A program made the position numbers and the translations under genes. The notes below the pieces were generated by a model. The model had not been told where the DNA came from and did not search any database. It was given only the letters and a program-made list of their open reading frames with translations. A stretch of 64,000 bases of DNA, from contig NZ_JOCX01000028.1 in assembly GCF_000717915.1 (NCBI RefSeq), positions 1 through 64,000 on the forward strand. The letters run 5' to 3'. Below, one piece after another: positions 25,519-33,416 of the stretch (position 1 is its first letter; each line of letters opens with the position of its first letter). The stretch comes from Streptomyces sp. NRRL S-244 (GTDB lineage: Bacteria; Actinomycetota; Actinomycetes; Streptomycetales; Streptomycetaceae).

Positions 25519-25602
25519 TCAGCGACAGCCACAACAGGCCGCGGACACGCGGCGGCAGAGGTCGACGTGCAGGCGCGCCACGAGCGGGACGCTCGCGGTC
25601 AT
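25519..25602 (-). CDS. putative cysteine-rich leader peptide
   Basis: 27 codons from ATG 25602 (MTASVPLVARLHVDLCRRVS then AACCGCR); an in-frame ATG at 25626 would give 35. The core RLHVDLCR...CC matches the Streptomyces 'putative leader peptide' type placed before sulfur and cysteine genes. Four Cys codons (TGC, TGT, TGT, TGT) cluster at the end. It lies 60 bp upstream of the symporter start on the same strand. By analogy to poly-Cys short frames that attenuate operons in mycobacteria, ribosome stalling when Cys-tRNA is short would control the symporter. Confidence 0.7.
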   Translation of the reverse strand: MTASVPLVARLHVDLCRRVSAACCGCR

Positions 25603-25647
25603 TTCGTGCGCAACTGTGGTCAACATGTTTAACACGCTAACACTTTC

Positions 25648-25666
25648 CCTTTGAGAATCTCAAAGG
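25648..25666. promoter_or_regulatory. 9-bp inverted repeat upstream of the leader peptide
   Basis: CCTTTGAGA-A-TCTCAAAGG is perfect, and a further half-site CTTTGAG follows at 25671-25677. It sits 22 bp before the outer leader ATG (25626), a good operator position for the symporter unit. Confidence 0.6.
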
Positions 25667-25705
25667 TGCACTTTGAGTCAGAGGGAGCCGCACCCCCGGA
25701 AACGC

Positions 25706-25752
25706 CGAACCGCCCCAGCCCACGGGAGAGTCCCGTGGGCTGGGGCGGTTCG
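25706..25752. terminator. 22-bp hairpin terminator
   Basis: A perfect 22-bp inverted repeat around a GAG loop lies 19 bp after the DUF4229 stop. It separates that minus-strand gene from the symporter operator. Confidence 0.85.
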
Positions 25753-25770
25753 GTGTGTGAGGAAGCTAAC

Positions 25771-26076
25771 TCAGGCGCGGGCGGCGTCGTCGGCCGCGTC
25801 CTCCTGGGAGCGGTTCGCGGCGAGCTTCTCCTTCGCGCCCGCGACGCGACCGGAGATCTGCGCGGACATCTCGTCGCGCTGCTTGCGCAGCAGTACGAAG
25901 GAGAGCGGCGCGGAGATCACGAGGGCGAGCAGCACGACCCAGGCGGGGTTGGCGTCACCGAGGCCGGCGGGCACCCAGCCCACGTTGACCAGGACGGCGA
26001 CCAGGACGAGGCATCCGACGAAGATGCCCAGCCGCATCGCGGTGTAGCGGATCGTCGCGCTCGGCTTGAGGGACAC
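25771..26076 (-). CDS. DUF4229 domain membrane protein
   Basis: 101 residues from GTG 26076, with AAGGGG upstream. Two membrane segments lie at about 14-34 (LGIFVGCLVLVAVLVNVGWV) and 43-60 (WVVLLALVISAPLSFVLL), followed by a charged cytosolic tail (RKQRDEMSAQISGRV). This is the DUF4229 layout seen beside menaquinone genes in Streptomyces. Function unknown. The longer frame to 26157 adds an implausible N-terminus and is not used. Confidence 0.8.
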   Translation of the reverse strand: MSLKPSATIRYTAMRLGIFVGCLVLVAVLVNVGWVPAGLGDANPAWVVLLALVISAPLSFVLLRKQRDEMSAQISGRVAGAKEKLAANRSQEDAADDAARA

Positions 26077-26183
26077 GGTGACCCCTTCTCTCTCGTCGGT
26101 ACTCGTGCTCGGTCGGCTGCGTGCCCGTCCAGTGAAGCACGGCGCAGGTACGGACAAACCCGCCGGGGGTCACCCGCCGGGGG

Positions 26184-26708
26184 TCAGTGCAGCGGCAGCA
26201 GCATCGTGATGTCGTCGCGGTCGTCGCCCGGGGCCACCCGGATGGCGCCGGGCACGCGGCCGACCTCCTTGTAGCCGCAGGCCGCATAGAAGTGCTCCAG
26301 CCCGTGGTCCCCGCGGCAGCTGAGCCGCAGCGCGTCGAGGCCGCCCAGGGAGCGCGCCGCGTCGGCTACGGCCTCCATCAGCGCCCGCCCCGCACCGCGC
26401 CCCTGGAGTTCGGGGCCGACCATGACGGTGTAGACCCAGGCCCAATGCCGCTGCAGCGCGTGGCCGTTGTGCCCGATCCACGCGGCCGCGCGCACGCGTC
26501 CGTCGGCGTCGTGCCCGACAACGAGCCGGTTGCGCTCCTCGGCCATGGCCACGAGGTGCTTGACCAGCTCGGGGCGGATGGCGTCCGCGGTCACCGGCGG
26601 GACGAAGCCGACCGCCCCGCCCGCGTTGGAGACGTCGGTCCACAGACGTACGAGGCCGTCGCGCAGCGCCCGGTCGACCGTCGGCTCGAAGGTGAAGGTA
26701 AGGGTCAT
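26184..26708 (-). CDS. GNAT family N-acetyltransferase
   Basis: 174 residues from ATG 26708. The acetyl-CoA motif A is VYTVMVGPELQGRGAGRALM (Q-x-x-G-x-G/A at about 110), and the C-terminal HFYAACGYKEVGRVPGAI matches motif B. No other domain is present; the substrate is unknown. The gene is convergent with nothing and stands between DUF4229 and mqnE, with its own terminator separating it from mqnE. GNAT enzymes here may act on small amines or protein N-termini. Confidence 0.88.
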   Translation of the reverse strand: MTLTFTFEPTVDRALRDGLVRLWTDVSNAGGAVGFVPPVTADAIRPELVKHLVAMAEERNRLVVGHDADGRVRAAAWIGHNGHALQRHWAWVYTVMVGPELQGRGAGRALMEAVADAARSLGGLDALRLSCRGDHGLEHFYAACGYKEVGRVPGAIRVAPGDDRDDITMLLPLH

Positions 26709-26749
26709 AGCTGGAGAATATCTATTACCTACCCTGGTGGGCAACGGAA

Positions 26750-26780
26750 AAGGCCCCGGTCCTCGTGGGACCGGGGCCTT
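26750..26780 (-). terminator. hairpin terminator of mqnE
   Basis: AAGGCCCCGGTCC and its complement (13 bp) with a 5-nt loop lie just past the mqnE stop at 26798. Confidence 0.8.
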
Positions 26781-26797
26781 CCACCAAGTCGGCGACG

Positions 26798-27961
26798 TCA
26801 GACGCGCATCGCCTGCGGGGTCTCGCGCAGGTCCGCGTCCGGGCCGGGGTACTCGCGGATGATCTCGTAGCGCGTGTTGCGCTCGACCGGGCGGAAGCCG
26901 GCCTCGCGGATCAGCTCCAGCAGATCGTCACGGCCGAGCTTGTTCGGCGTGCCGTAGTTGTCCGCGTCGTGCGTGATCTTGTACTCGACGACCGAGCCGT
27001 CCATGTCGTCCGCGCCGTGCTGGAGCGCCAGCTGGGCGGTCTGCACGCCGTGCATGACCCAGAAGACCTTCACGTGCGGCACGTTGTCGAAGAGGAGGCG
27101 GGAGACGGCGAAGGTCTTGAGGGCCTCCGCGCCCGTCGCCATCGTCGTGCGCGCCTGGAGCTTGTTGCGGACCTTGCCGTCCTTCATGTCCACGAAGTCG
27201 TGCTGGTAGCGCAGCGGGATGAAGACCTGGAAGCCGCCGGTCTCGTCCTGGAGCTCGCGCAGCCGCAGCACGTGGTCCACGCGGTGGCGCGGCTCCTCGA
27301 TGTGCCCGTAGAGCATGGTCGACGGGGTCTTGAGGCCCTTGGAGTGCGCCAGTCGGTGGATGCGCGACCAGTCTTCCCAGTGGGTCTTGTGGTCCACGAT
27401 GTGCTGGCGGACCTCCCAGTCGAAGATCTCCGCGCCGCCACCGGTGAGGGACTCCAGACCGGCCTCGATCAGCTCGTCCAGGATGTCGGAGGCCGACATC
27501 CCGGAGATCGTCTCGAAGTGGTGGATCTCGGTCGCCGTGAACGCCTTCAGGGAGACGTTCGGCAGCGCCTCCTTCAGCGCGGAGAGCGAGCGCGGGTAGT
27601 ACCGCCACGGCAGGCTCGGGTGCAGGCCGTTGACGATGTGCAGCTCGGTGAGGTTGTCGTTCTCCATGGCCTTGGCCAGGCGTACGGCTTCCTCGATGCG
27701 CATCGTGTACGCGTCCTTCTCGCCCGGCTTGCGCTGGAACGAGCAGTAGGCGCACGAGGCGGTGCACACGTTCGTCATGTTGAGGTGGCGGTTGACGTTG
27801 AAGTGGACGACGTCGCCGTTCTTGCGCATGCGCACCTCGTGCGCGAGGGCGCCCAGCCAGGCCAGGTCGTCGGACTCGTAGAGGGCGATGCCGTCCTCAC
27901 GGGTCAGCCGCTCGCCGGAGCGAACCTTGTCCTCCAGCTCACGCTTGAGCCCAGCGTCCAT
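26798..27961 (-). CDS. mqnE: aminofutalosine synthase MqnE
   Basis: 387 residues from ATG 27961, with GAGGAG upstream. A radical SAM enzyme: the cluster motif C-x3-C-x2-C is CTASCAYC (about 70-77) after HFNVNRHLNMTNV, with an SPASM-free barrel. It joins SAM-derived adenosyl radical to 3-[(1-carboxyvinyl)oxy]benzoate to give 6-amino-6-deoxyfutalosine, the second step of the futalosine menaquinone pathway. Motifs such as TEIHHFETISG, LESLTGGGAEIFDWEVR and LYGHIEEPRHRVDH are typical. It differs from MqnC by these signatures and its place in the cluster. UbiX-, UbiA- and UbiD-like genes of the same pathway follow within 5 kb. Confidence 0.93.
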   Translation of the reverse strand: MDAGLKRELEDKVRSGERLTREDGIALYESDDLAWLGALAHEVRMRKNGDVVHFNVNRHLNMTNVCTASCAYCSFQRKPGEKDAYTMRIEEAVRLAKAMENDNLTELHIVNGLHPSLPWRYYPRSLSALKEALPNVSLKAFTATEIHHFETISGMSASDILDELIEAGLESLTGGGAEIFDWEVRQHIVDHKTHWEDWSRIHRLAHSKGLKTPSTMLYGHIEEPRHRVDHVLRLRELQDETGGFQVFIPLRYQHDFVDMKDGKVRNKLQARTTMATGAEALKTFAVSRLLFDNVPHVKVFWVMHGVQTAQLALQHGADDMDGSVVEYKITHDADNYGTPNKLGRDDLLELIREAGFRPVERNTRYEIIREYPGPDADLRETPQAMRV

Positions 27962-28017
27962 TCCGGTCGTCTCCTCTACGGGTCCTGTCCTGCCTGCAAC
28001 CGCCACCCACCGTACTC

Positions 28018-28473
28018 TTAGCCCTCTTCGGGCAGGTCCCCGACCCGGTTCTCCCACTTCGTGGAGAGCACGATGGTGGTACGGGTGCGCGAGACGCCCT
28101 TGGTGCTGGAGAGCTTGCGGATGATCCGCTCCAGCCCGTCCACGTCGCCGGCCCGGACCTTGAGCATGTACGAGTCGTCGCCGGCGATGAACCAGCAGTC
28201 CTCGATCTCCGCCAGGTCGCGCAGGCGGCGGGCCACGTCCTCGTGGTCCGCGGCGTCGGAGAGGGAGATGCCGATGAGCGCCGTGACGCCGAGGCCGAGC
28301 GAGGCCGCGTTGACGGTCGCGCGGTAGCCGGTGATCACGCCGGCCGATTCGAGCCGGTTGATCCGGTCGGTGACGCTGGGGCCGGAGAGGCCCACGAGCC
28401 GGCCCAGCTCCGCGTACGAGGCACGTCCGTTCTCACGAAGTGCCTGGATGAGCTGCCTATCCACCGCGTCCAT
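28018..28473 (-). CDS. Lrp/AsnC family regulator
   Basis: 151 residues from ATG 28473. N-terminal helix-turn-helix (VDRQLIQALRENGRASYAEL, GLSGPSVTDRINRLESAGVI) followed by the RAM ligand-binding domain (about 70-145: DCWFIAGDDSYMLKVRAGDV, LERIIRKLSSTKGVSRTRTT). Such proteins sense amino acids or related ligands as octamers. It is 56 bp upstream of mqnE on the same strand and divergent from the tiny gene at 28612, so it may control the menaquinone unit; this is an inference from position. Confidence 0.92.
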   Translation of the reverse strand: MDAVDRQLIQALRENGRASYAELGRLVGLSGPSVTDRINRLESAGVITGYRATVNAASLGLGVTALIGISLSDAADHEDVARRLRDLAEIEDCWFIAGDDSYMLKVRAGDVDGLERIIRKLSSTKGVSRTRTTIVLSTKWENRVGDLPEEG

Positions 28474-28611
28474 ATACCTGGAGCCTTCCATTATTCGGCG
28501 ATCCCGCAAGTTTACGTATAGAATCAAAGGCGCACAGGGTCAACACCCTGTGAATCTTTCAACAGATCGGCGATGATCTCGCTGATCTGACGACATCAGG
28601 AGTGGTTCACC

Positions 28612-28752
28612 GTGTACACGATCGAGATGGCCTACGCGCACATGCGACAGCTCCAGGAGCTGGCCAACCGATCCCGCACCGACCAGCCCGCCGCCGCCCA
28701 CCGAGTCGACCGGACCCGCAAGCCGGGCGCTGTCCGCGCCAAGAAGCGCTAG
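28612..28752 (+). CDS. 46-residue conserved basic protein
   Basis: GTG start at 28612 with AGGAG 9 nt upstream, ending at TAG 28750-28752. It opens MYTIEMAYAHMRQLQELANR and is followed by a basic tail ending RAKKR. It is soluble, helical and positively charged. I recognise the opening as common in Streptomyces, always as a hypothetical protein. It lies between the Lrp gene (divergent) and the UbiX-like gene (convergent). Confidence 0.75.
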   Translation: MYTIEMAYAHMRQLQELANRSRTDQPAAAHRVDRTRKPGAVRAKKR

Positions 28753-28760
28753 CTGCCGCG

Positions 28761-29447
28761 CTAGTCACCGTTTGCCTCCCGGGGGCGGGACGCTCCACCG
28801 AGCTCCCCCTCCCACCGGCGGTACAGCCGGTGCGGCACCCCTGCCGCATCCAGCACCCGCCCCGCGACGAAATCCACCAGGTCCTGGATGTGCGTCGCAC
28901 CCGCGTAGAACGCCGGAGAGGCGGGCAGCACCACTGCGCCCGCCTCGTCCAGCGCCACCAGATGCTTGAGCGTCTGCCCGTTCAGCGGGGTCTCCCGCAC
29001 CGCGACCACCAGTCGCCGCCGCTCCTTGAGCGTCACGCTCGCGACGCGCTGGAGCAGGTCCTTCGACAGCCCGAGCGCCACCCCCGCCACACAGGCCGTG
29101 GACGCCGGCACGATCAGCATCCCCTTCACGGGGTACGAGCCCGAGCTCGGCCCGGCGGCCAGGTCGCCGGCGCCCCAGTGGCGGACGTCGTCCAGTTCCG
29201 GCCGTGGATACGTCGCGGGCTTGCCGTCCGCTCCGCGCTCCAGCCAGGCGGCGAGATCGTCCCGCCAGTGCGCGTCGCGGAACGCGATGCCGGTCTCGTC
29301 GAGGAGGGTCAGCCGCGAGGCACGGCTGACCACGAGGTCCACGCTCTCCCCCGCCGCCAGCAGCCCCCGGATCACCGCCGCCGCGTACGGCGTCCCGGAC
29401 GCCCCGGAAACCCCGACCACCCACGGGGTGCGCTTGCCGTCAGTCAT
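28761..29447 (-). CDS. UbiX-like flavin prenyltransferase (menaquinone pathway)
   Basis: 228 residues from ATG 29447. Flavoprotein fold: VVGVSGASGTPYAAAVIRGL near the N-terminus, then MLIVPASTACVAGVALGLSK and ERRRLVVAVRETPLNGQTLK, GAVVLPASPAFYAG, all UbiX/Pad1 hallmarks. It makes prenylated FMN for a UbiD decarboxylase; the partner is the UbiD-like gene at 31569-33026. Usual length is about 190-220, and the extra residues fall in the middle (WRDDLAAWLERGADG). In Streptomyces this member is often called MqnM, used to decarboxylate 1,4-dihydroxy-6-naphthoate intermediates. Confidence 0.9.
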   Translation of the reverse strand: MTDGKRTPWVVGVSGASGTPYAAAVIRGLLAAGESVDLVVSRASRLTLLDETGIAFRDAHWRDDLAAWLERGADGKPATYPRPELDDVRHWGAGDLAAGPSSGSYPVKGMLIVPASTACVAGVALGLSKDLLQRVASVTLKERRRLVVAVRETPLNGQTLKHLVALDEAGAVVLPASPAFYAGATHIQDLVDFVAGRVLDAAGVPHRLYRRWEGELGGASRPREANGD

Positions 29448-29525
29448 AGCTCCGAGACTATCCGGCCACCGGCGGACGACGCTGAGTAAGGTGGCCCGAG
29501 CGTCGATGGGTGGGGGTTTGAGGAC

Positions 29526-30128
29526 ATGGCCGAGGCAGGCGTCGTACGTCTCGACGAGTGGAACCGGGCGGACCGTGCCAAGGCCGCAGGGAAGCTGATG
29601 CTGGGCTGGGTGGCCCTGTTGTGGCTGGTCGAGGTGGTGGATCTGGCCACCGGGCACGCCCTGGACGCCTACGGGATCACCGCCCGCACCGCCGACGGAC
29701 TGACCGGGATCCCCCTGGCCCCGTTCCTCCACTTCGGCTTCGACCACGTGGCGTCCAACAGCATCCCGCTGCTGGTCCTCGGCTTCGTCGCCGCGCTGAG
29801 CGGGATACGGCGGTTCCTCGCGCTCTGCGCGGTGGTCGTGGCGGTGGACGGGCTCGGCGTCTGGCTGGTCTCCGGGGCGGACACCGTCACGGCGGGCGCC
29901 TCGGGCCTGATCTTCGGCCTCTTCGGCTACCTGCTGGTCCGCGGCTTCGTCGAACGCCGCCCGCTGGGCGTGCTGATCGCCGTCGCGATCGCCGCGTTCT
30001 GGGGCACGTCCATCCTGACCGGCATCCTGCCGACGAACTCGACGGTCAGCTGGCAGGGCCACCTCTTCGGCCTGCTGACGGGCGTCGCCTGTGCGTTCCG
30101 CTTCCCCCGGCAGGCCGTCCGGGCATAG
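29526..30128 (+). CDS. rhomboid family intramembrane serine protease
   Basis: 200 residues from ATG 29526, after TTGAGGAC. Six hydrophobic segments. The catalytic Ser lies in GASGLIFGLFGY (about 120) and the His in WQGHLFGLLTG (about 180), the rhomboid dyad. An early HFGFDHVASNSIPLLVLG segment matches the 'HxxxN' part. Cleaves within membranes; the substrate is not known. It is embedded in the menaquinone genes but on the opposite strand, so probably unrelated in function. Confidence 0.9.
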   Translation: MAEAGVVRLDEWNRADRAKAAGKLMLGWVALLWLVEVVDLATGHALDAYGITARTADGLTGIPLAPFLHFGFDHVASNSIPLLVLGFVAALSGIRRFLALCAVVVAVDGLGVWLVSGADTVTAGASGLIFGLFGYLLVRGFVERRPLGVLIAVAIAAFWGTSILTGILPTNSTVSWQGHLFGLLTGVACAFRFPRQAVRA

Positions 30129-30175
30129 GCCGGGCCGGGGGGCACTGCGCGGCGCCGTCGCCCGGCGCCGGATCG

Positions 30176-31099
30176 TTACGGCATGAGGCCGCGGGCCACG
30201 AGGTCGGCCAGGGCGCAGGCGAAGAGGGCCATGCCGATGAAGCCGTTGACCGTGAAGAAGGCGCGGTTCAGGCGGGACAGGTCGTGCGGCTTCACGATCG
30301 TGTGCTCGTACAGGAACGCGCCGACGACGACCAGCAGGCCGAACCAGAAGAACGGGCCCGCGTCCGTCGCGACCGCGTACCACGCCAGCAGGGCCGTCGT
30401 CACCACGTGCGCGCCGCGCGCGCCCCACAGGGCCGCCGGGACGCCGAAGCGGGCCGGGACCGACTTCACGCCGTCCGCGCGGTCCGCCGCCACGTCCTGG
30501 CAGGCGAAGATCAGGTCGAAGCCGCCGATCCAGACGCCCACCGCCAGGCCCAGGATCACGGCGTCCCAGGACCATTCGCCCGTCACCGCCAGCCAGGCCC
30601 CGACCGGTCCCATCGCCTGGGCCAGGCCCAGGATCGCGTGCGGGAAGTTCGTGAACCGCTTGCCGTACGGGTACACCACCATCGGGATCACCGCGACCGG
30701 CGCCAGCGCCAGGCACAGCGGGTTCAGCAGCGCCGCCGAGCCGAGGAAGACGGCCAGCGCGATCCCGGCCCCGGTCCAGGCGGAGCGGACCGACACCGCG
30801 CCGGTGACGAGTTCACGGCCGGCGGTACGGGGGTTGCGGGCGTCGATCTCCCGGTCGATGATCCGGTTGGCGGCCATCGCGAAGGTCCGCAGCCCCACCA
30901 TGCAGACGGTGACGAGCAGCAGCTCGGCCCAGTGCATGGTCCGGTCCAGCCGGAACATGGCCGTCAGCGCCGCGATGTACGCGAAGGGCAGCGCGAAGAC
31001 CGAGTGCTCGATCATCACGAGCCGCAGGAACGCCTTCACCTTGCCGGGTGCCTGCGGCGCGGAACCGGGGCCGATGACTCCGTCGGCGGTCGTCATCAT
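30176..31099 (-). CDS. mqnP: UbiA-like prenyltransferase MqnP (menaquinone)
   Basis: 307 residues, about eight membrane helices. Metal/diphosphate motifs are NRIIDREIDARNPRT (NxxxDxxxD, about 88) and the second Asp-rich loop DLIFACQDVAADRADG (about 200). It attaches the polyprenyl tail to the 1,4-dihydroxynaphthoate-type acceptor of the futalosine route, at the membrane. Its ATG overlaps the upstream TGA (31096-31099), showing coupling with the 158-residue protein. Confidence 0.88.
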   Translation of the reverse strand: MMTTADGVIGPGSAPQAPGKVKAFLRLVMIEHSVFALPFAYIAALTAMFRLDRTMHWAELLLVTVCMVGLRTFAMAANRIIDREIDARNPRTAGRELVTGAVSVRSAWTGAGIALAVFLGSAALLNPLCLALAPVAVIPMVVYPYGKRFTNFPHAILGLAQAMGPVGAWLAVTGEWSWDAVILGLAVGVWIGGFDLIFACQDVAADRADGVKSVPARFGVPAALWGARGAHVVTTALLAWYAVATDAGPFFWFGLLVVVGAFLYEHTIVKPHDLSRLNRAFFTVNGFIGMALFACALADLVARGLMP

Positions 31100-31572
31100 G
31101 CGAGGGCTCTCCGGAAGTCTTCGAGGTCGGCCAGGAGCTGCGCCGCCGGGAGTGCGCCGAGTTCCACGGTCCGGGGGGCGGCGGCGCCGTCCTCCTCGTC
31201 CTCGGGCGGGGTGACCCGGGCGGTCAGCCGCCAGGCGTCGGCCGCCGGGCGGGCGTCGATGCGCAGGAAGTCCCCCGCCTCGACCGTGAAGGGCCCGCCC
31301 GAGGCCAGGGCGGCCTGGAGCTGCTCCGCGAAGCCGTCCGCCTCGACGTCCCGAGCGCCGGGGAGCTCGAACTCGCCGTGGCCGGGGCCGTCCTCGTACA
31401 TCAGCGTCCAGACGTCGCCGGATCCGGCGAACTCCTCGGGCGTGACGCCCGCCTGCTCGGCGGCCTGCCGGACGCCCGGGTCCGCCGGGTCGATCTTCGG
31501 GCGCAGCAGGGCCACGTAGACGTCGCCGGCGCCGAGGAAGAGCTCGGGACCCCCCACGACAATCGGGCTCAC
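31096..31572 (-). CDS. unknown protein in the menaquinone operon
   Basis: 158 residues from GTG 31572, which overlaps the UbiD-like stop by 4 bp; its own stop overlaps mqnP by 4 bp. Acidic and soluble; segments FLGAGDVYVALLRPKIDPAD, EEFAGSGDVWTLMYEDGPGH and ARVTPPEDEEDG. I do not recognise a family. Coupling on both sides means it is made in step with the UbiD-like enzyme and MqnP, so a role in the late menaquinone steps is a fair guess. Confidence 0.75.
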   Translation of the reverse strand: MSPIVVGGPELFLGAGDVYVALLRPKIDPADPGVRQAAEQAGVTPEEFAGSGDVWTLMYEDGPGHGEFELPGARDVEADGFAEQLQAALASGGPFTVEAGDFLRIDARPAADAWRLTARVTPPEDEEDGAAAPRTVELGALPAAQLLADLEDFRRALA

Positions 31573-33026
31573 AGGCCGTACTCCTTCCAGCGGCGGTCCA
31601 CCAGGGCCGCCGTCGCCGGGTCGGACTCCACCATGTCGGGCCAGCCGCCGTCGCGGGTGTAGCCCTCCTCGGGGAGCTTCTTCGTCGCGTCGATGCCCGC
31701 CTTGCCGCCCCAGAACTGCTGGTACGAGGCGTGGTCGAGGTGGTCGACGGGACCCTCCACGACCGTGAGGTCGCGGGAGTAGTCCGTGTTGCCGAGCGCC
31801 CGCCAGGACACCTCGTGCAGGTCGTGGACGTCGCAGTCGGAGTCCACGACGATGATCAGCTTGGTCAGCGACATCATGTGGGCGCCCCAGATGGCGTGCA
31901 TGACCTTCTGGGCGTGCTTCGGGTACTTCTTGTCGATCGAGACGATCGCGCAGTTGTGGAAGCCGCCCGACTCGGGCAGGTGGTAGTCCACGATGTCCGG
32001 CACGATGATCTTGAGGAGCGGGAGGAAGAAACGCTCCGTCGCGCGGCCGAGCGGGCCGTCCTCCGTGGGAGGGCGGCCGACGACGATCGACTGGAGGAGC
32101 GGGCGCTTGCGCATCGTCACGCAGTCGATCTTCAGCGCCGGGAACGGCTCCTGCGGGGTGTAGAAGCCGGTGTGGTCGCCGAAGGGGCCTTCCGGGAGCG
32201 TCTCGCCCGGCTCCAGCCAGCCCTCGATGACGACCTCGGCGTTGGCCGGGACCTGGAGCGGGACGGTCTTGCAGTCGACCATCTCGATGCGCTTGCCCGC
32301 GACGAACCCGGCGAAGAGGTACTCGTCGATGTCGCCGGGCAGCGGAGCGGTCGACGCGTACGTCACGGCCGGCGGGCAGCCGAAGGCGATCGCGACCGGG
32401 AGGCGCTCGCCGCGCTTGGCGGCGACCGCGTAGTGGTTGCGGCTGTCCTTGTGGATCTGCCAGTGCATGCCGATGGTGCGCTTGTCGTGGCGCTGGAGGC
32501 GGTAGAGGCCGAGGTTGCGCACGCCCGTCTCGGGGTGCTTGGTGTGGGTGAGGCCGAGGTTGAAGAAGGAGCCGCCGTCCTTGGGCCAGGTGAAGAGGGC
32601 CGGGAGCCGGTCCAGGTCCACGTCGTCGCCCGTGAGGACGACCTCCTGGACGGGGGCGGACTCGCCCTTCACCTTCTTCGGCGGCACGTGCACCATCGAG
32701 CCGAGCTTGCCGAAGGCCTCGCGCACACCGATGAAGCCCTGCGGGAGCTCCGGCTTGAGCAGGCCGCCGATCTTCTCGCTGATCTCGCCGTACGACTTGA
32801 GGCCGAGGGCCTTGAGCAGCCGGCGGTCGGTGCCGAAGACGTTCATGGCCAGCGGCATCGCCGAGCCCTTGACGTTCTCGAAGAGGAGGGCGGGACCCCC
32901 CGCCTTGTTCACTCTGTCGACGATCTCCCCGACCTCCAGATACGGGTCGACTTCGGCCTTGATGCGCTTGAGGTCGCCCTCCCGCTCCAGAGCCCGGAGC
33001 AGCGAGCGGAGATCGTCGTAAGCCAT
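31569..33026 (-). CDS. UbiD-like menaquinone biosynthesis decarboxylase
   Basis: 485 residues from ATG 33026. UbiD family: LLFENVKGSAMPLAMNVFG, GPFGDHTGFYTPQEPFPALK with conserved acidic/Arg residues, and HAIWGAHMMSLTKLIIVVD near the end. Uses prenylated FMN made by the UbiX-like protein to decarboxylate a naphthoate precursor. Full usual length. It heads the minus-strand unit UbiD-unknown-MqnP, all overlapping. In Streptomyces work this position is called MqnL. A divergent promoter lies at 33027-33116. Confidence 0.92.
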   Translation of the reverse strand: MAYDDLRSLLRALEREGDLKRIKAEVDPYLEVGEIVDRVNKAGGPALLFENVKGSAMPLAMNVFGTDRRLLKALGLKSYGEISEKIGGLLKPELPQGFIGVREAFGKLGSMVHVPPKKVKGESAPVQEVVLTGDDVDLDRLPALFTWPKDGGSFFNLGLTHTKHPETGVRNLGLYRLQRHDKRTIGMHWQIHKDSRNHYAVAAKRGERLPVAIAFGCPPAVTYASTAPLPGDIDEYLFAGFVAGKRIEMVDCKTVPLQVPANAEVVIEGWLEPGETLPEGPFGDHTGFYTPQEPFPALKIDCVTMRKRPLLQSIVVGRPPTEDGPLGRATERFFLPLLKIIVPDIVDYHLPESGGFHNCAIVSIDKKYPKHAQKVMHAIWGAHMMSLTKLIIVVDSDCDVHDLHEVSWRALGNTDYSRDLTVVEGPVDHLDHASYQQFWGGKAGIDATKKLPEEGYTRDGGWPDMVESDPATAALVDRRWKEYGL

Positions 33027-33116
33027 AGGGGCCAGTATCCGTCACCGGATAGCCTGGGAGTGTCACCGGGGCCCGAGGCGGGTCCCCCGTCACTGCTGGG
33101 GAGTCGGTCCCACACC

Positions 33117-33413
33117 GTGCTGCGCTATCTGCCGTTCCTGCTGATCATCGCGCTGACCATCTACGCCTTCATCGACTGCCTGAACACGCCGGAGGAAGAG
33201 GTCAAGCACCTCCCCAAGGTGGTCTGGGTGATCATCATCCTGCTGTTCTCGATCGTCGGACCGGTCGTGTGGCTGTTCGCGGGCCGGCAGCGCTCCGCGG
33301 TCGGCGGTGGCCGGGCGCGCCGGACGCAGTGGGTCGCGCCCGACGACAACCCGGAGTTCCTGCGCTCCCTCGGCGAGGACCGCGAGAAGGACAGGGACAA
33401 AGACAAGGACTGA
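33117..33413 (+). CDS. small membrane protein, PLDc_N domain
   Basis: 98 residues from GTG 33117. Two membrane segments (about 5-20 LPFLLIIALTIYAFIDCL; 36-56 VVWVIIILLFSIVGPVVWLF) followed by a basic then acidic tail (DREKDRDKDKD). Sequence before the second segment (TPEEEVKHLPKVVWVIIILL) is the PLD nuclease N-terminal domain of short Streptomyces proteins. Function unknown. Four bases separate it from the next gene. Confidence 0.85.
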   Translation: MLRYLPFLLIIALTIYAFIDCLNTPEEEVKHLPKVVWVIIILLFSIVGPVVWLFAGRQRSAVGGGRARRTQWVAPDDNPEFLRSLGEDREKDRDKDKD

Positions 33414-33416
33414 CAG

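Noticed and set aside
28761..30716. Long minus frame extending the UbiX-like gene
   Set aside because: It would cross the rhomboid gene; UbiX homology begins at MTDGKRTP (29447).
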